This document shows positions 1 through 8,025 of a stretch of DNA of 64,000 nucleotides, piece by piece; the first letter of the stretch is position 1; every line of letters starts with the position of its first letter. The DNA is taken from NCBI RefSeq assembly GCF_025457605.1, contig NZ_JAMZFY010000002.1, positions 806,001 to 870,000 on the forward strand, written 5' to 3'. A program made the position numbers and the translations under genes. A model generated the notes under the pieces. It made no database searches, was not told the origin of the DNA, and saw nothing but the letters and a program-made list of their open reading frames with translations. Source of the stretch: Haloarcula laminariae (GTDB lineage: Archaea; Halobacteriota; Halobacteria; Halobacteriales; Haloarculaceae).

Positions 1-118
1 TCCCCCCGGCGATGCGCTGGGCGCCTACCGCCAGAAAGCCGAGTAGCAGGCCGAACACCAGGGCGATGAGCCCCGGCTTTCGCATCCGCGGGTGGAACAG
101 GGAGATGTCGTCGCTCAT
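1..118 (-). CDS. Membrane protein, N-terminal 39 residues only
   Basis: A minus-strand reading frame starts at the ATG whose complement is at 116-118 and runs off the left edge of the window. It begins MSDDISLFHPRMRKPGL and then has one clear hydrophobic segment at about residues 17-34, so it is probably an integral membrane protein with a short cytoplasmic N-terminus. It is divergent from the nucleoside phosphorylase gene, with an 80-base shared promoter region. The family cannot be told from this fragment. Confidence 0.6.
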   Translation of the reverse strand, partial: MSDDISLFHPRMRKPGLIALVFGLLLGFLAVGAQRIAGG

Positions 119-198
119 GACTGGGCTGTCGCGACGGACCCACGTCATTGTTCCGGAGAATCCACCGCGGTTTTACCCCCCGCCACCGAACGGCCGGC

Positions 199-924
199 AT
201 GGCCAAACAGCCCCACCTGCTGGTAGAATCGGGCGACCTGCACGACGTCGTCTTGCTGCCCGGCGACCCCGGCCGCGTCGACCGCATCGCCGGCCACTGC
301 GAGGACAGCGAGGTCGTCGCACAGAACCGCGAGTACAAGCTCGTCAACGCCACCTACAAGGGGCGGGACCTGACGATCTGTTCGACCGGCATCGGCTCGC
401 CGTCGGCCGCTATCGCCGTCGAGGAACTGGCCGCCGTCGGCTGCGAGACGTTCGTCCGCGTCGGCACGACCGGCGCGCTCCAGTCCGGTATCGAAATCGG
501 CGACATGGTCGTCGCCACCGGCGCCGCCAAGGACGAGGGGACCACCGAGCGCTACGAGGACACGGCCGTCCCGGCGGTCCCGTCCTACGACGCGCTGACC
601 GCCCTGGTCGATGCGGCCGAGGCGAACGGCGAAGACGTCCACGTCGGGCCGGTCGCCACGGACGACGCCTTCTACGCCGAGACCGACGAGTACGTCCGGG
701 ACTGGGAGGCCGCGGGGCTGCAGTGCGTCGAGATGGAGGCCGCCGCCATCTTCTCGCTGGCCCGACGGAAGGGCCTCTCCGCCGGCGCTATCTGTACCGT
801 CGACGGCAACCTCGTCGAGGGGACACAGAAGGGAGAGACCGACGACGAGGAACTCCCCGAGAAGGCGAGCAACAACGTCGAGCGGGCCATCGACATCGCG
901 CTGACGGCCGCGGCCTCGCTGTGA
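199..924 (+). CDS. udp: Uridine/purine nucleoside phosphorylase
   Basis: A 241-residue protein of the trimeric/hexameric nucleoside phosphorylase family (PNP/UDP), which cleaves nucleosides with phosphate to give base and ribose-1-phosphate in nucleoside salvage. The phosphate-binding GDPGRV motif lies near residue 22, and the EMEAAAIF motif that contacts the ribose is near residue 175. Length fits the family. The start at 199 is chosen because homology begins at MAKQPHLLVE and a TTTTA box lies about 27 bases upstream, as expected for a leaderless haloarchaeal gene; a longer frame from 148 would add 17 residues unlike the family. Base preference (uridine or purine) is not decided by sequence alone. 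Confidence 0.9.
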   Translation: MAKQPHLLVESGDLHDVVLLPGDPGRVDRIAGHCEDSEVVAQNREYKLVNATYKGRDLTICSTGIGSPSAAIAVEELAAVGCETFVRVGTTGALQSGIEIGDMVVATGAAKDEGTTERYEDTAVPAVPSYDALTALVDAAEANGEDVHVGPVATDDAFYAETDEYVRDWEAAGLQCVEMEAAAIFSLARRKGLSAGAICTVDGNLVEGTQKGETDDEELPEKASNNVERAIDIALTAAASL

Positions 925-967
925 GGCGGCCGGGAAGCTTAGGGGCCCGTCCGTTCACCCGTTAGCT

Positions 968-2422
968 ATGCTCAAGGAGTTCATCCAGCGGCTCCGCGCG
1001 CTGGCGCTTCGCCTCCGTCGGGTCGAGCGCCGGGAGCTGCGGGAGTTTCGCCGCTGGGCCGAGACGACCGACCGGCTGGTCCACCTCTCGGTGCTCGTGT
1101 TCGTCCCGCTGCTCATCGGGCTGGTGACGCTGCTGTCGAACGCCGTCCCGGCGCTGTCGTTCCTGCTCTTTCCGCCGCTTGCCTCCGGCAGCTACACGCT
1201 GTTTGCGAACCCGCGCGGGAAGTACGCCGACCCCGGGCAGTTCGTCGCCGGGCTGACCATCGGCGCGGCCTGCGGGCTGGGGGCCCTGTGGGTGTCGAGC
1301 GCGTTTCTCACGGTCCCCGCGGGACAGCTCCGCGTCGCCGCCGGCGCGGCCGTCCTGGCGACGCTCGCCACGGGCCTCATCACCTGGCCCTTCGACATCG
1401 AGGAGCCGTCGGCGTACTCGACGGCGCTGCTGGCGCTGCTGGTCCAGCCGGCCCAGCGGCTGGCCTTCCTGGGAAGTATCTTCCTCGCGAGTTCCCTCGT
1501 CGCCGTCGTCTTCGTCGTCTGGCGCAACCGGTTCTACGACCGGCGGGCGACGGTGCTGTACGAGTCGACGACCGGCGACGACCACGTGCTGGTCCCGATG
1601 CGCGGCGACCACGCCCACGCGACGGCGATGCTCGCCGCCCGCCTGGCCGCGGCCCACGAGGCCGGCAAGGTCGTCCTGCTCGATATCGTCCCGGACACCG
1701 AGGCCGCCGAGGCCGAGCGGGCGATGCTGAACGGGGGCGCGGGGGCCGGCGGCGTGGAAGCGGCCGGCGTCGACCAGGCGGACGAGGTGAGCGACGCGCT
1801 CCGCGAGCGGGTCGACCGGCTGGAGTCGCGGGCCGCGACCGTCGAGACGCGGGTCGGCGTCCCCTGTCAGGTGGTCGTCGCCGCCGGGGAGGAGCCGGCG
1901 GCGGCGACGCTGCAGGCGGCCGAGTCGACGAACTGCGACCTCATCGCCGCCCCCTACGAGAGCGAACACGGCGCCCTGACGGCGTATCTCCGCCAGCTGT
2001 TCCGCGGGCGGACGGACGTGCTCGTCCACCGCTCGCGCAACGGCCGGACCCGCTGGCGGCGGGTCCTGGTCCCGGTCAGGCGGGCCAGCGACGTGGCCCA
2101 CCACATGGTCGATTTCGCCGTCCGCCTCGCCGGCGGGAGCGGTCGCGTCGCGGTCGCGACCTGCATCGGCGACGGCGGGGACAGGCGGCGCGCCGAGTCG
2201 ATGCTGGCCGACCTCGTCGAGCCGTTCGCGGGCGCCATCGAGACGCGCGTCAGCGGCGCCGACATCCGCTCGTTCCTCGCCGGCACGGCCGAGGCCTACG
2301 ACCTCGTCGTCATCGGTGCGAGCCGGGACCGGAGCGCGGCCTCCCGACTCATCGCGCCGCCGACCTTCGAGCGGCTGGACGACATCGAGACGGACGTGGC
2401 TATCGTCGACCGGAGCCACTAG
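968..2422 (+). CDS. HPP-family membrane protein fused to universal stress protein domains
   Basis: A 484-residue fusion. Residues about 35-185 hold four hydrophobic segments with the HPP-family style region (SFLLFPPLASGSYTLF). The rest, from about residue 200, is cytoplasmic and resembles two consecutive UspA-like Rossmann halves: one begins near DDHVLVPMRG, the second near WRRVLVPVRR at about residue 365. HPP proteins are poorly characterised integral membrane proteins (some plant and cyanobacterial members move nitrite); USP domains often bind ATP or sense stress. A regulated transporter is an inference. The gene is convergent with the K+ channel gene that follows. Confidence 0.8.
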   Translation: MLKEFIQRLRALALRLRRVERRELREFRRWAETTDRLVHLSVLVFVPLLIGLVTLLSNAVPALSFLLFPPLASGSYTLFANPRGKYADPGQFVAGLTIGAACGLGALWVSSAFLTVPAGQLRVAAGAAVLATLATGLITWPFDIEEPSAYSTALLALLVQPAQRLAFLGSIFLASSLVAVVFVVWRNRFYDRRATVLYESTTGDDHVLVPMRGDHAHATAMLAARLAAAHEAGKVVLLDIVPDTEAAEAERAMLNGGAGAGGVEAAGVDQADEVSDALRERVDRLESRAATVETRVGVPCQVVVAAGEEPAAATLQAAESTNCDLIAAPYESEHGALTAYLRQLFRGRTDVLVHRSRNGRTRWRRVLVPVRRASDVAHHMVDFAVRLAGGSGRVAVATCIGDGGDRRRAESMLADLVEPFAGAIETRVSGADIRSFLAGTAEAYDLVVIGASRDRSAASRLIAPPTFERLDDIETDVAIVDRSH

Positions 2423-2476
2423 AGACTGCTCGCCGCGTCCGCTGTGGTGCCCGAGCGGTCGCTGACGAAACCGGTC

Positions 2477-3646
2477 CTACAGGTCGCTCTCGTCCTCGAC
2501 GTCGAGCAGGTGGTCGGCGACCGATTCCATGCCCTCGCGGCCCAGCGCCGACTGGACGAGCAGGTGGCCGCCGATGACGGCCGGGCTGATGACGGTGTCG
2601 GCCCCCGCCCGGCGGAGCTTCTCGACGTTCTCGCGGTCGGTCGCGGCGGCGACGATGTTGAGTTCGGGGTTGAGCGCGCGGGCCGTCAGGATGGCCAACG
2701 CGTCCTGGGCGTCGTCGTTCGTGGCGGCGACGACCGCCCGCGCCTCGTGGATGCCGGCCCGCTCTAGGGGGGCCTCGTCGCTGGGGTCGTCGGTCAGCAC
2801 GGCGATGTCGCGCTGCTGGAGCCTGGCCGCCTTATCCGGGTCCGGCGTCACGACGACGAAGTCGGTCGCCCCGGCCAGTTCGTCGAGTATCGGTTCCGTC
2901 AGGTCGCCGTAGCCCAGAACCACCACGTGGTTCTCGAGCAGGTCGAGTTGAGCATCAGTCATGTTGCCGAGTGCCTCCGAGAGGCGTTTTTCGATGGCGG
3001 GCCCCAGCAGGGTCCCCAGCGCGATGGCGAAACTGGCCGTCCCCAGCACCACCACCGTCATCCCGAACAGCGTCGCCCGGTCGGTCGCCGGCGTCACGTC
3101 CCCGTAGCCGACCGTGCTGGCGGTTACGAGCGTGTAGTAGAACGCGTCGGTCAGCGTCGAGACGCCGTTGAACTCCTCGCGAAGCGCCCACGTCCCGACG
3201 GTGCCGTACACCTGCGCGCCAAGCAGCGCGGCGCCGGCGGCGAGCTGGGCCGTCGAGAGGTCGAGGTCGCGGTCGAACCGGTGCCGGTTGACCAGCAGCG
3301 TCGGCAGCGACACGAGCGAGAGGACGACAAGCGGCAGGGAGAGCACGGAGAGCCGCGAGGTCTGAACCACGCCCTGGACCGCCGCCACCGGGAGTAGGGC
3401 GACCATCAGGTACCAGGCCACACGGAGCCGGCGGCGCAGCCCGGTCACGCCGACGAGCAGCGTGAACCCGGTCAGCGCGCCGGTAAACCCCACCGCGAGC
3501 TGGAAGCTCTCGGGGATGTACCGCGTGAGGAACCCGCCCACCGGCGCGGTGATGTTGGCCACGCCAGTGGCGAAGGACAGCACCGCGACGAGCGTCGGTA
3601 ACAGTATCGTCGCCCGGGCGCTCAGCCAGTCCCGCGACCAGTCCAT
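2477..3646 (-). CDS. Two-transmembrane potassium channel with cytoplasmic RCK (TrkA-N) domain
   Basis: A 389-residue protein. Hydrophobic segments occupy residues 10-200 and include a pore loop with the K+ selectivity filter TVGYGD at 178-183. A cytoplasmic Rossmann-type RCK domain starts near residue 238 (VVVLGYGDLTEPIL), where the usual GxGxxG is GYGDLT. The layout is like archaeal MthK-type channels but with extra N-terminal membrane segments. It should pass K+ across the membrane under nucleotide or ion control; halophiles depend on K+ as main cytoplasmic cation. Which ligand gates it is not visible. Confidence 0.88.
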   Translation of the reverse strand: MDWSRDWLSARATILLPTLVAVLSFATGVANITAPVGGFLTRYIPESFQLAVGFTGALTGFTLLVGVTGLRRRLRVAWYLMVALLPVAAVQGVVQTSRLSVLSLPLVVLSLVSLPTLLVNRHRFDRDLDLSTAQLAAGAALLGAQVYGTVGTWALREEFNGVSTLTDAFYYTLVTASTVGYGDVTPATDRATLFGMTVVVLGTASFAIALGTLLGPAIEKRLSEALGNMTDAQLDLLENHVVVLGYGDLTEPILDELAGATDFVVVTPDPDKAARLQQRDIAVLTDDPSDEAPLERAGIHEARAVVAATNDDAQDALAILTARALNPELNIVAAATDRENVEKLRRAGADTVISPAVIGGHLLVQSALGREGMESVADHLLDVEDESDL

Positions 3647-3758
3647 ACCACCCCGTCGCTACCGTCGGCTGTAAATGTACTGTCCCCGAAGCCGGTGGGA
3701 CAGTCGTTGGCACGCACCAATCCGAACGTTCAACCGCGAACCCGCCCTACCAGGATGT

Positions 3759-4283
3759 ATGTACGCGGTCGTCGGCTGTAGCGAGTGCAGCGCCCTCTGG
3801 GTCGTCGAGGGGCGGCCGGAGACGAGCCAGTGTCCCCGCTGTGGGAGCCGGCGCCAGCACGCCAAACGCCGGACGTTCGTCGAGACCGACGATGAGGACC
3901 ACGCCCGCGAGGTGCGGGCGTCGATGCTCGCCAACCGGCAGGACCACGGGGAGGCCTTCGCCGAACTCGACTCCTTTGCCGACATGGACCGCCAGGTCGA
4001 GACGTCGGGCGTCGACGACGACACCTACCTGGAGGCGTCGGGCGTCGACAGCGACGCCGTCGCCGCTGCCGCCGACCGCGCCGGGCAGGGGGCCGGCGGC
4101 GGTCGGAGCCGCAAGGAGACCGTCCTCGCGGCCCTTCGCGACCTGGAGGCGCCCACGGAGGCCGACGTGGTCGCCTACGCCGAGGAACGCGACGTGCCGG
4201 CCGACTACACCCGGCGGGCGCTGGCGAAGCTCGTCCGGGCCGGTCGGGCCAGCGAGTCCGGCGGGAGCTACCGGCTCCTATGA
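3759..4283 (+). CDS. Zinc-ribbon protein with C-terminal winged-helix-like region (DUF5817 type)
   Basis: A 174-residue protein starting MYAVVGCSECSALWVVEG. Two CxxC pairs (CSEC near residue 7 and CPRCG near residue 28) form a likely zinc ribbon; the last 70 residues, after a Gly-rich linker, look like a small helical winged-helix domain (RKETVLAALRDLEAPTEADV). It matches a haloarchaeal family that I recall as DUF5817; function unknown, nucleic-acid binding is a guess. The start at 3759 places the zinc ribbon at the N-terminus; the upstream frame from 3675 is unlike the family. It overlaps the next gene by 4 bases (ATGA), so the two are probably translated together. Confidence 0.78.
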   Translation: MYAVVGCSECSALWVVEGRPETSQCPRCGSRRQHAKRRTFVETDDEDHAREVRASMLANRQDHGEAFAELDSFADMDRQVETSGVDDDTYLEASGVDSDAVAAAADRAGQGAGGGRSRKETVLAALRDLEAPTEADVVAYAEERDVPADYTRRALAKLVRAGRASESGGSYRLL

Positions 4284-4624
4284 CCGGCCTGGACCTCGAA
4301 GCCGGGCCGGTCGCCGTCGGCTCGCTCGTCGGGCTGGCCGGGCTCCTCTTTCTCGCCGCGCCGGTGGTCGCCCCGGTCCCCGTCGGCGGGCTGACCGTCA
4401 GCCCGGTCGCGCTCTCGGCCGTGACGCTGACCGCCGGCTTCGCGCTCGGGACCGTCGTCTTCGCCCTGCGCGGCCGGCGGCTGTTCGCGATAGCTCACGG
4501 CGTCTTCGCCGTCGCCTGGGCGCTGCTCGTGGCCGGTCCCCTCCTCGGGAACGGCGACCTGCTGCTGGCCGGCGTCGTGGTGCTGGTCGCCGGCGTCGGC
4601 TTCCTGCTGAGCCAGACTCGCTGA
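4280..4624 (+). CDS. Small membrane protein, unknown function
   Basis: A 114-residue protein with four hydrophobic segments (about residues 12-32, 36-60, 68-86 and 90-110) and hardly any soluble part. The start ATG overlaps the stop of the zinc-ribbon gene (ATGA at 4280-4283), which suggests translational coupling. I do not recognise the family. Confidence 0.7.
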   Translation: MTGLDLEAGPVAVGSLVGLAGLLFLAAPVVAPVPVGGLTVSPVALSAVTLTAGFALGTVVFALRGRRLFAIAHGVFAVAWALLVAGPLLGNGDLLLAGVVVLVAGVGFLLSQTR

Positions 4625-4658
4625 CAGCGCCGCGGGGTCTCGGAGACGGGGCGGTCGG

Positions 4659-5216
4659 CTACATCAGGTCGACGGCGTCGTCGAACAGCGGCTTCAGGCG
4701 GCTGATGGTCTGTTCGTCGTGGGCGCCCGGGTCCAGGTGGAAGTGGGAGACGGCGTCGGCGTCCCGGAGCTGTCCGGCGAACATGTGGAGGAACTTGAAG
4801 ACGGGTTTGAGCTCAGCGAACTGGAGCATCTCCGTCATCGAGTCGAAACAGGCGACGAGCTGGCTGTCGTCGTCGTGGTCGTTGAGGTAGTTGTTGAGCC
4901 GCATCCCGAGCCCCGTGATGTCGTTGGGGTTCGCCGTCGTGACGAAGACGTTCTCGGGGACGCCGTCGTCGCCCGAACGCCCGCCGGGCTGGTCGCCGAC
5001 GACGACGATGCCCATCCGGCCCGGCAGGCCGCCGTGGTGGTCGCGCCACCGGCTGACGAGTTCCGTCGGGGTGTCGGAGTAGGTGACGTGTAACACGTCG
5101 AGGCGCTCGGGCGGGCCGGCGTCCTGCAGGTCGAGGCATATCTCCCGCTTCTCGTCGCTGAGCGAGGGAGCCATCACGATGACGTTCGAGCCGGGCGGCG
5201 GGGCGTCGGTCGCCAT
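4659..5216 (-). CDS. DUF7504-type RecA-like protein, partner of the KaiC-like ATPase
   Basis: A 185-residue soluble protein starting MATDAPPPGSNVIVMAPSL. It has the alternating beta/alpha pattern of a RecA-like fold, but no Walker A lysine is visible where one would be expected, so it is likely not an ATPase. It resembles haloarchaeal proteins annotated as DUF7504 or HTR-like (recalled, not searched). Its ATG shares one base with the stop codon of the upstream KaiC-like gene (TAATG), which implies coupled translation and a joint role. Confidence 0.7.
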   Translation of the reverse strand: MATDAPPPGSNVIVMAPSLSDEKREICLDLQDAGPPERLDVLHVTYSDTPTELVSRWRDHHGGLPGRMGIVVVGDQPGGRSGDDGVPENVFVTTANPNDITGLGMRLNNYLNDHDDDSQLVACFDSMTEMLQFAELKPVFKFLHMFAGQLRDADAVSHFHLDPGAHDEQTISRLKPLFDDAVDLM

Positions 5217-6745
5217 TACCGGCCCCCGTCACCGAGCGTCGATTCGGCGCTGCCCGCGCCGGGCGGTTGCTGGACCCGCATGTACGGCTCCCGCTCGATG
5301 TACTCCACGAGGCGGGTCGACCCCATGAACCCGCTCGGCGACTTCTGGAGTTCGATGTACTGCAGCCCCTTGTCGGTCACCCACGTTTCGAGGGTCTGCC
5401 AGGCGCCGTTCTCGTAGAACGCGGCGAGTTCGTCGTCCAGTGTCGCGGGGTTGAACAGGTACAGCGAGGTGTCGCCGGGCCGGTAGAGGTTCTCCTCCTC
5501 CCAGAACCGTATCTGTCGGAGCTCGTCGTCGGACAGCACGGGGAGCTGGGCCTCGACGTTGAGGGCGCTGAACATCGGCCGGTCGCCCCGACGGTCGTCG
5601 ATGGTCCGGAAGACCGCGGCGGGGTTGTCGGTGTCGTGCTCCTGGGGTTTGAACACGTTCCGTTTGGTGTTCTCCCAGATGTTGGCGAAGTCGACGAGGA
5701 AGAGGTCGTCGTCTGCCAACATCTCCTCCATGTCGCCGATACGCTCGTCGATGATGGTCCGTAGCCGCTTGGGCGGCAGTTCCACGGGCGGGATGATGGT
5801 TATCGGCATCCCCGCCTCGTGGGACTGGACCAGGAGGTTCGTCAGGATGGAGTGGGGGCTGGCCTGCCCGTCGTGTTCCAGCAGCAGGGTGCCGCCCTTG
5901 ACGATGCCGCCGCCCATGAGGTGGTCGAGGCCGTCGATACCCGTCGACATGTGGTCCGAGGGGACGAACTCACCGGGGTGGGTCCGCAGCCGCGGCGAGA
6001 TGCGCAGCCCCTCGTGGGTGAACGTTATCTCGTGGACGCGGGTGTCGTGGTCGACGCCGCGCATCTTCACGACCTCGATGAAGCGGTGGTAGTCGCCGCC
6101 GACGTTCTCCCGCCAGAGCCGGAGGACGCCGTGGGTGTTGAACTGGACGGCGTCGCTGGCGGCGACGGTCTTTACGTCCTGCTGGCTCACGTCGGGCTGG
6201 GACTCCTCGGCGGTGAACAGCGCCGTCGCGCCGAACTCGTCGTTCAGCAGTCGGATGAAATCCAGCAGCGTCCGCCGGAACGTGTCCTGGTCCTCGCCGA
6301 TGGCCGACAGTCCCGAGACGGAGTCGAGCACCACGCGGTCGGCGGGCGCGAACCGTTCGAGGTACTGCGTGATGTACTTCGACTCGAAGGGGGCGGAGTA
6401 GTCGCCCCCGAGCATCTTCCCGCCCTCCAGGGTCTCCAGCGTGAGCTCGCGCTCGTCGCCGCTATCGACGGTCTGGCCGGGCGTCGCGTGCAGCGACGTA
6501 ACGGTGAGGTTCTCGTGTTCGAGGTCGAACGCGAAGTCGGCGAAGGCGTCGTCGAGCTCCTCGAAGGTCTGTTCGGTGCTGATGTAGAGACAGTCCTCGT
6601 CGCGGGCCAACCCCTCGGCGAGGAACTGCATGGCCAGCGTCGACTTCCCCGTTCCCGGGCCGCCGGTGACCAGCACCGTCCGGTTCTCCGGGAGTCCGCC
6701 GTCGAGGATGCTGTCTAGGGTCTCACTGCCGGTCGGGACGGGCAT
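5216..6745 (-). CDS. KaiC-like RecA-superfamily ATPase with degenerate second domain
   Basis: A 509-residue protein. The N-terminal half is a KaiC/RadA-type ATPase: Walker A GGPGTGKST at residues 28-36 and a Walker B strand ending in VVLDSVSG near residue 140. The second half starts like another KaiC domain (STGIDGLDHLMGGGI near residue 270), but where a Walker A would be it reads LLLEHDGQASPHS, without GK[ST], so it should not hydrolyse ATP. Archaeal KaiC-like proteins act in signalling, often with kinases, motility or DNA-related partners; the precise role here is unknown. It lies 71 bases downstream of a UspA gene and overlaps the DUF7504-type gene. Confidence 0.82.
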   Translation of the reverse strand: MPVPTGSETLDSILDGGLPENRTVLVTGGPGTGKSTLAMQFLAEGLARDEDCLYISTEQTFEELDDAFADFAFDLEHENLTVTSLHATPGQTVDSGDERELTLETLEGGKMLGGDYSAPFESKYITQYLERFAPADRVVLDSVSGLSAIGEDQDTFRRTLLDFIRLLNDEFGATALFTAEESQPDVSQQDVKTVAASDAVQFNTHGVLRLWRENVGGDYHRFIEVVKMRGVDHDTRVHEITFTHEGLRISPRLRTHPGEFVPSDHMSTGIDGLDHLMGGGIVKGGTLLLEHDGQASPHSILTNLLVQSHEAGMPITIIPPVELPPKRLRTIIDERIGDMEEMLADDDLFLVDFANIWENTKRNVFKPQEHDTDNPAAVFRTIDDRRGDRPMFSALNVEAQLPVLSDDELRQIRFWEEENLYRPGDTSLYLFNPATLDDELAAFYENGAWQTLETWVTDKGLQYIELQKSPSGFMGSTRLVEYIEREPYMRVQQPPGAGSAESTLGDGGR

Positions 6746-6816
6746 GGGTGTTCTGTCCTACCTCCGTGGCCCCGTGGTAAATCTGTGCTGCCGGCAGTAT
6801 CAGTCGTGAGACTCCA

Positions 6817-7248
6817 CTAGTCGATGTGGACCACGAGAACGGGGACCGGCGAGTTCTCGACGACCCGCTCGGTGACGCTCCCCAGGTTGGCCACGCGGTC
6901 GCGGCCGGTGCGCCCGTGGGTCCCCATCACGACGAGGTCGATGTCGGCCGTCTCGGCGTACTCCACGATGACTTTGTGCGGGATTCCTTCCTCCATCCGC
7001 GTCTCGACCGACAGGCCGGCCTCCTCCCCGCCGACGGCGATGTCGTCGAGCGCGACCTCGCCCTCTTCCTCCAGGGACTGGCGCACGTCGTCCTGCGTGT
7101 CCTTCTCGGCGGCCAGCACCAGCCGCCGGTCGACGACGTAGAGCCCGTGTACCACCGCGTCGTTGTCGCGGGCGATGGAGACGGCGTGGCTGAGCGTCTC
7201 CGTCGTCCCGGCGCTCCCGTCGGTCGCGACCAGTACGTTGTCGTACAT
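6817..7248 (-). CDS. Universal stress protein UspA family
   Basis: A 143-residue single-domain UspA protein starting MYDNVLVATDGSAGTTETL. The nucleotide-binding signature near the C-terminus is visible as MGTHGRTGRDR followed by GSVTERVV, the G-2x-G-9x-G(S/T) pattern of ATP-binding USPs. Start at 7248 gives the usual family N-terminus; a frame from 7299 would add 17 unlikely residues. It is transcribed towards the KaiC-like gene and may share an operon with it. Confidence 0.88.
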   Translation of the reverse strand: MYDNVLVATDGSAGTTETLSHAVSIARDNDAVVHGLYVVDRRLVLAAEKDTQDDVRQSLEEEGEVALDDIAVGGEEAGLSVETRMEEGIPHKVIVEYAETADIDLVVMGTHGRTGRDRVANLGSVTERVVENSPVPVLVVHID

Positions 7249-7396
7249 CCCGTGGAACTGTGTCCCGACGGTACATAGTACTCCCTGTTGGCACACCACA
7301 CGAAGCCCGTCCGTCCGCTTCGAGGCCCCCGACCGACGGGGCTTCGCTGGTCATGGCACACACTTTTGCGCCAGCCAGTCGTCATTTCTGATTGTC

Positions 7397-7969
7397 ATGA
7401 ACGGTGAGCGACAACTGGTGGCCGACCGGGCGGAGCTGTACGTTCGGTCGCTACTTCCGGAGGGATACAGCAAACAACAGGGGGCGACACTGGAGGCGGT
7501 CAGCGACCTCGTCGAGGACGGCGTCATCGGGGAACGGCGCGTGCAGGTGTGTGGACACCAGATACCGGTCTCTATCGCCGCGACCCGGACCGCGGTCGGC
7601 GAGCGCCTCGTCACCAGACTGGCCGCCTTTCGGGAGTGGGCGCGGCACAACGACTGCTCGCTCGCGCCCGCGATGGAGGTCCGCGAAGTGGACGGGTCGT
7701 TGACCGGCGACAGCTACCGGGCGCTACGTCTCCCGTCGGTACTGCTCGCGGAGTACCGGGACGGCGAGCTCAGCTGTGTCACTCCCCACCACGACGGCGA
7801 CACCTTCTGCTGTGTCGAGGACCGCCTCGACGGGCTGGCGTCGGGGGAACAGCGGGCCTTCGAACCGGTGGAACACACGCCGCCGCTCGCTCCCGCGGGA
7901 GCGCTCGAAACCGCGTCCGGGACGGACGACGCCGACGCTGGGGAGTCCACCCCCCTCCAGCGGCGGTAG
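7397..7969 (+). CDS. Haloarchaeal HTH-domain protein
   Basis: A 190-residue protein starting MNGERQLVADRAELYVRSL. The first 70 residues look like a helix-turn-helix region (YSKQQGATLEAVSDLVEDGV). Two CxC-like cysteines occur at SCVTPHHDGDTFCCVEDRLD, and the acidic tail is disordered. It resembles haloarchaeal proteins annotated simply as HTH-domain proteins. It has its own start 148 bases from the divergent uspA. Role as a regulator is inferred from the N-terminal domain only. Confidence 0.65.
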   Translation: MNGERQLVADRAELYVRSLLPEGYSKQQGATLEAVSDLVEDGVIGERRVQVCGHQIPVSIAATRTAVGERLVTRLAAFREWARHNDCSLAPAMEVREVDGSLTGDSYRALRLPSVLLAEYRDGELSCVTPHHDGDTFCCVEDRLDGLASGEQRAFEPVEHTPPLAPAGALETASGTDDADAGESTPLQRR

Positions 7970-8025
7970 TGTCCCCTCGCCCCCATCTCAATACACTTAT
8001 CCCCGGCCGCTAACGTAGCGTGGGT

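Noticed and set aside
12-965. Long plus-strand frame of 317 residues over the nucleoside phosphorylase gene
   Set aside because: Arg/Pro-rich translation with no family pattern; it is the shifted frame of the real gene at 199-924. Such GC-driven shadow frames cover nearly all genes here.
962-2419. Antisense frame of 485 residues opposite the HPP-USP gene
   Set aside because: No stop in antisense is expected at this GC content; the composition (Arg/Gly/Asp repeats) is not that of a protein, and the plus strand has clear domains.
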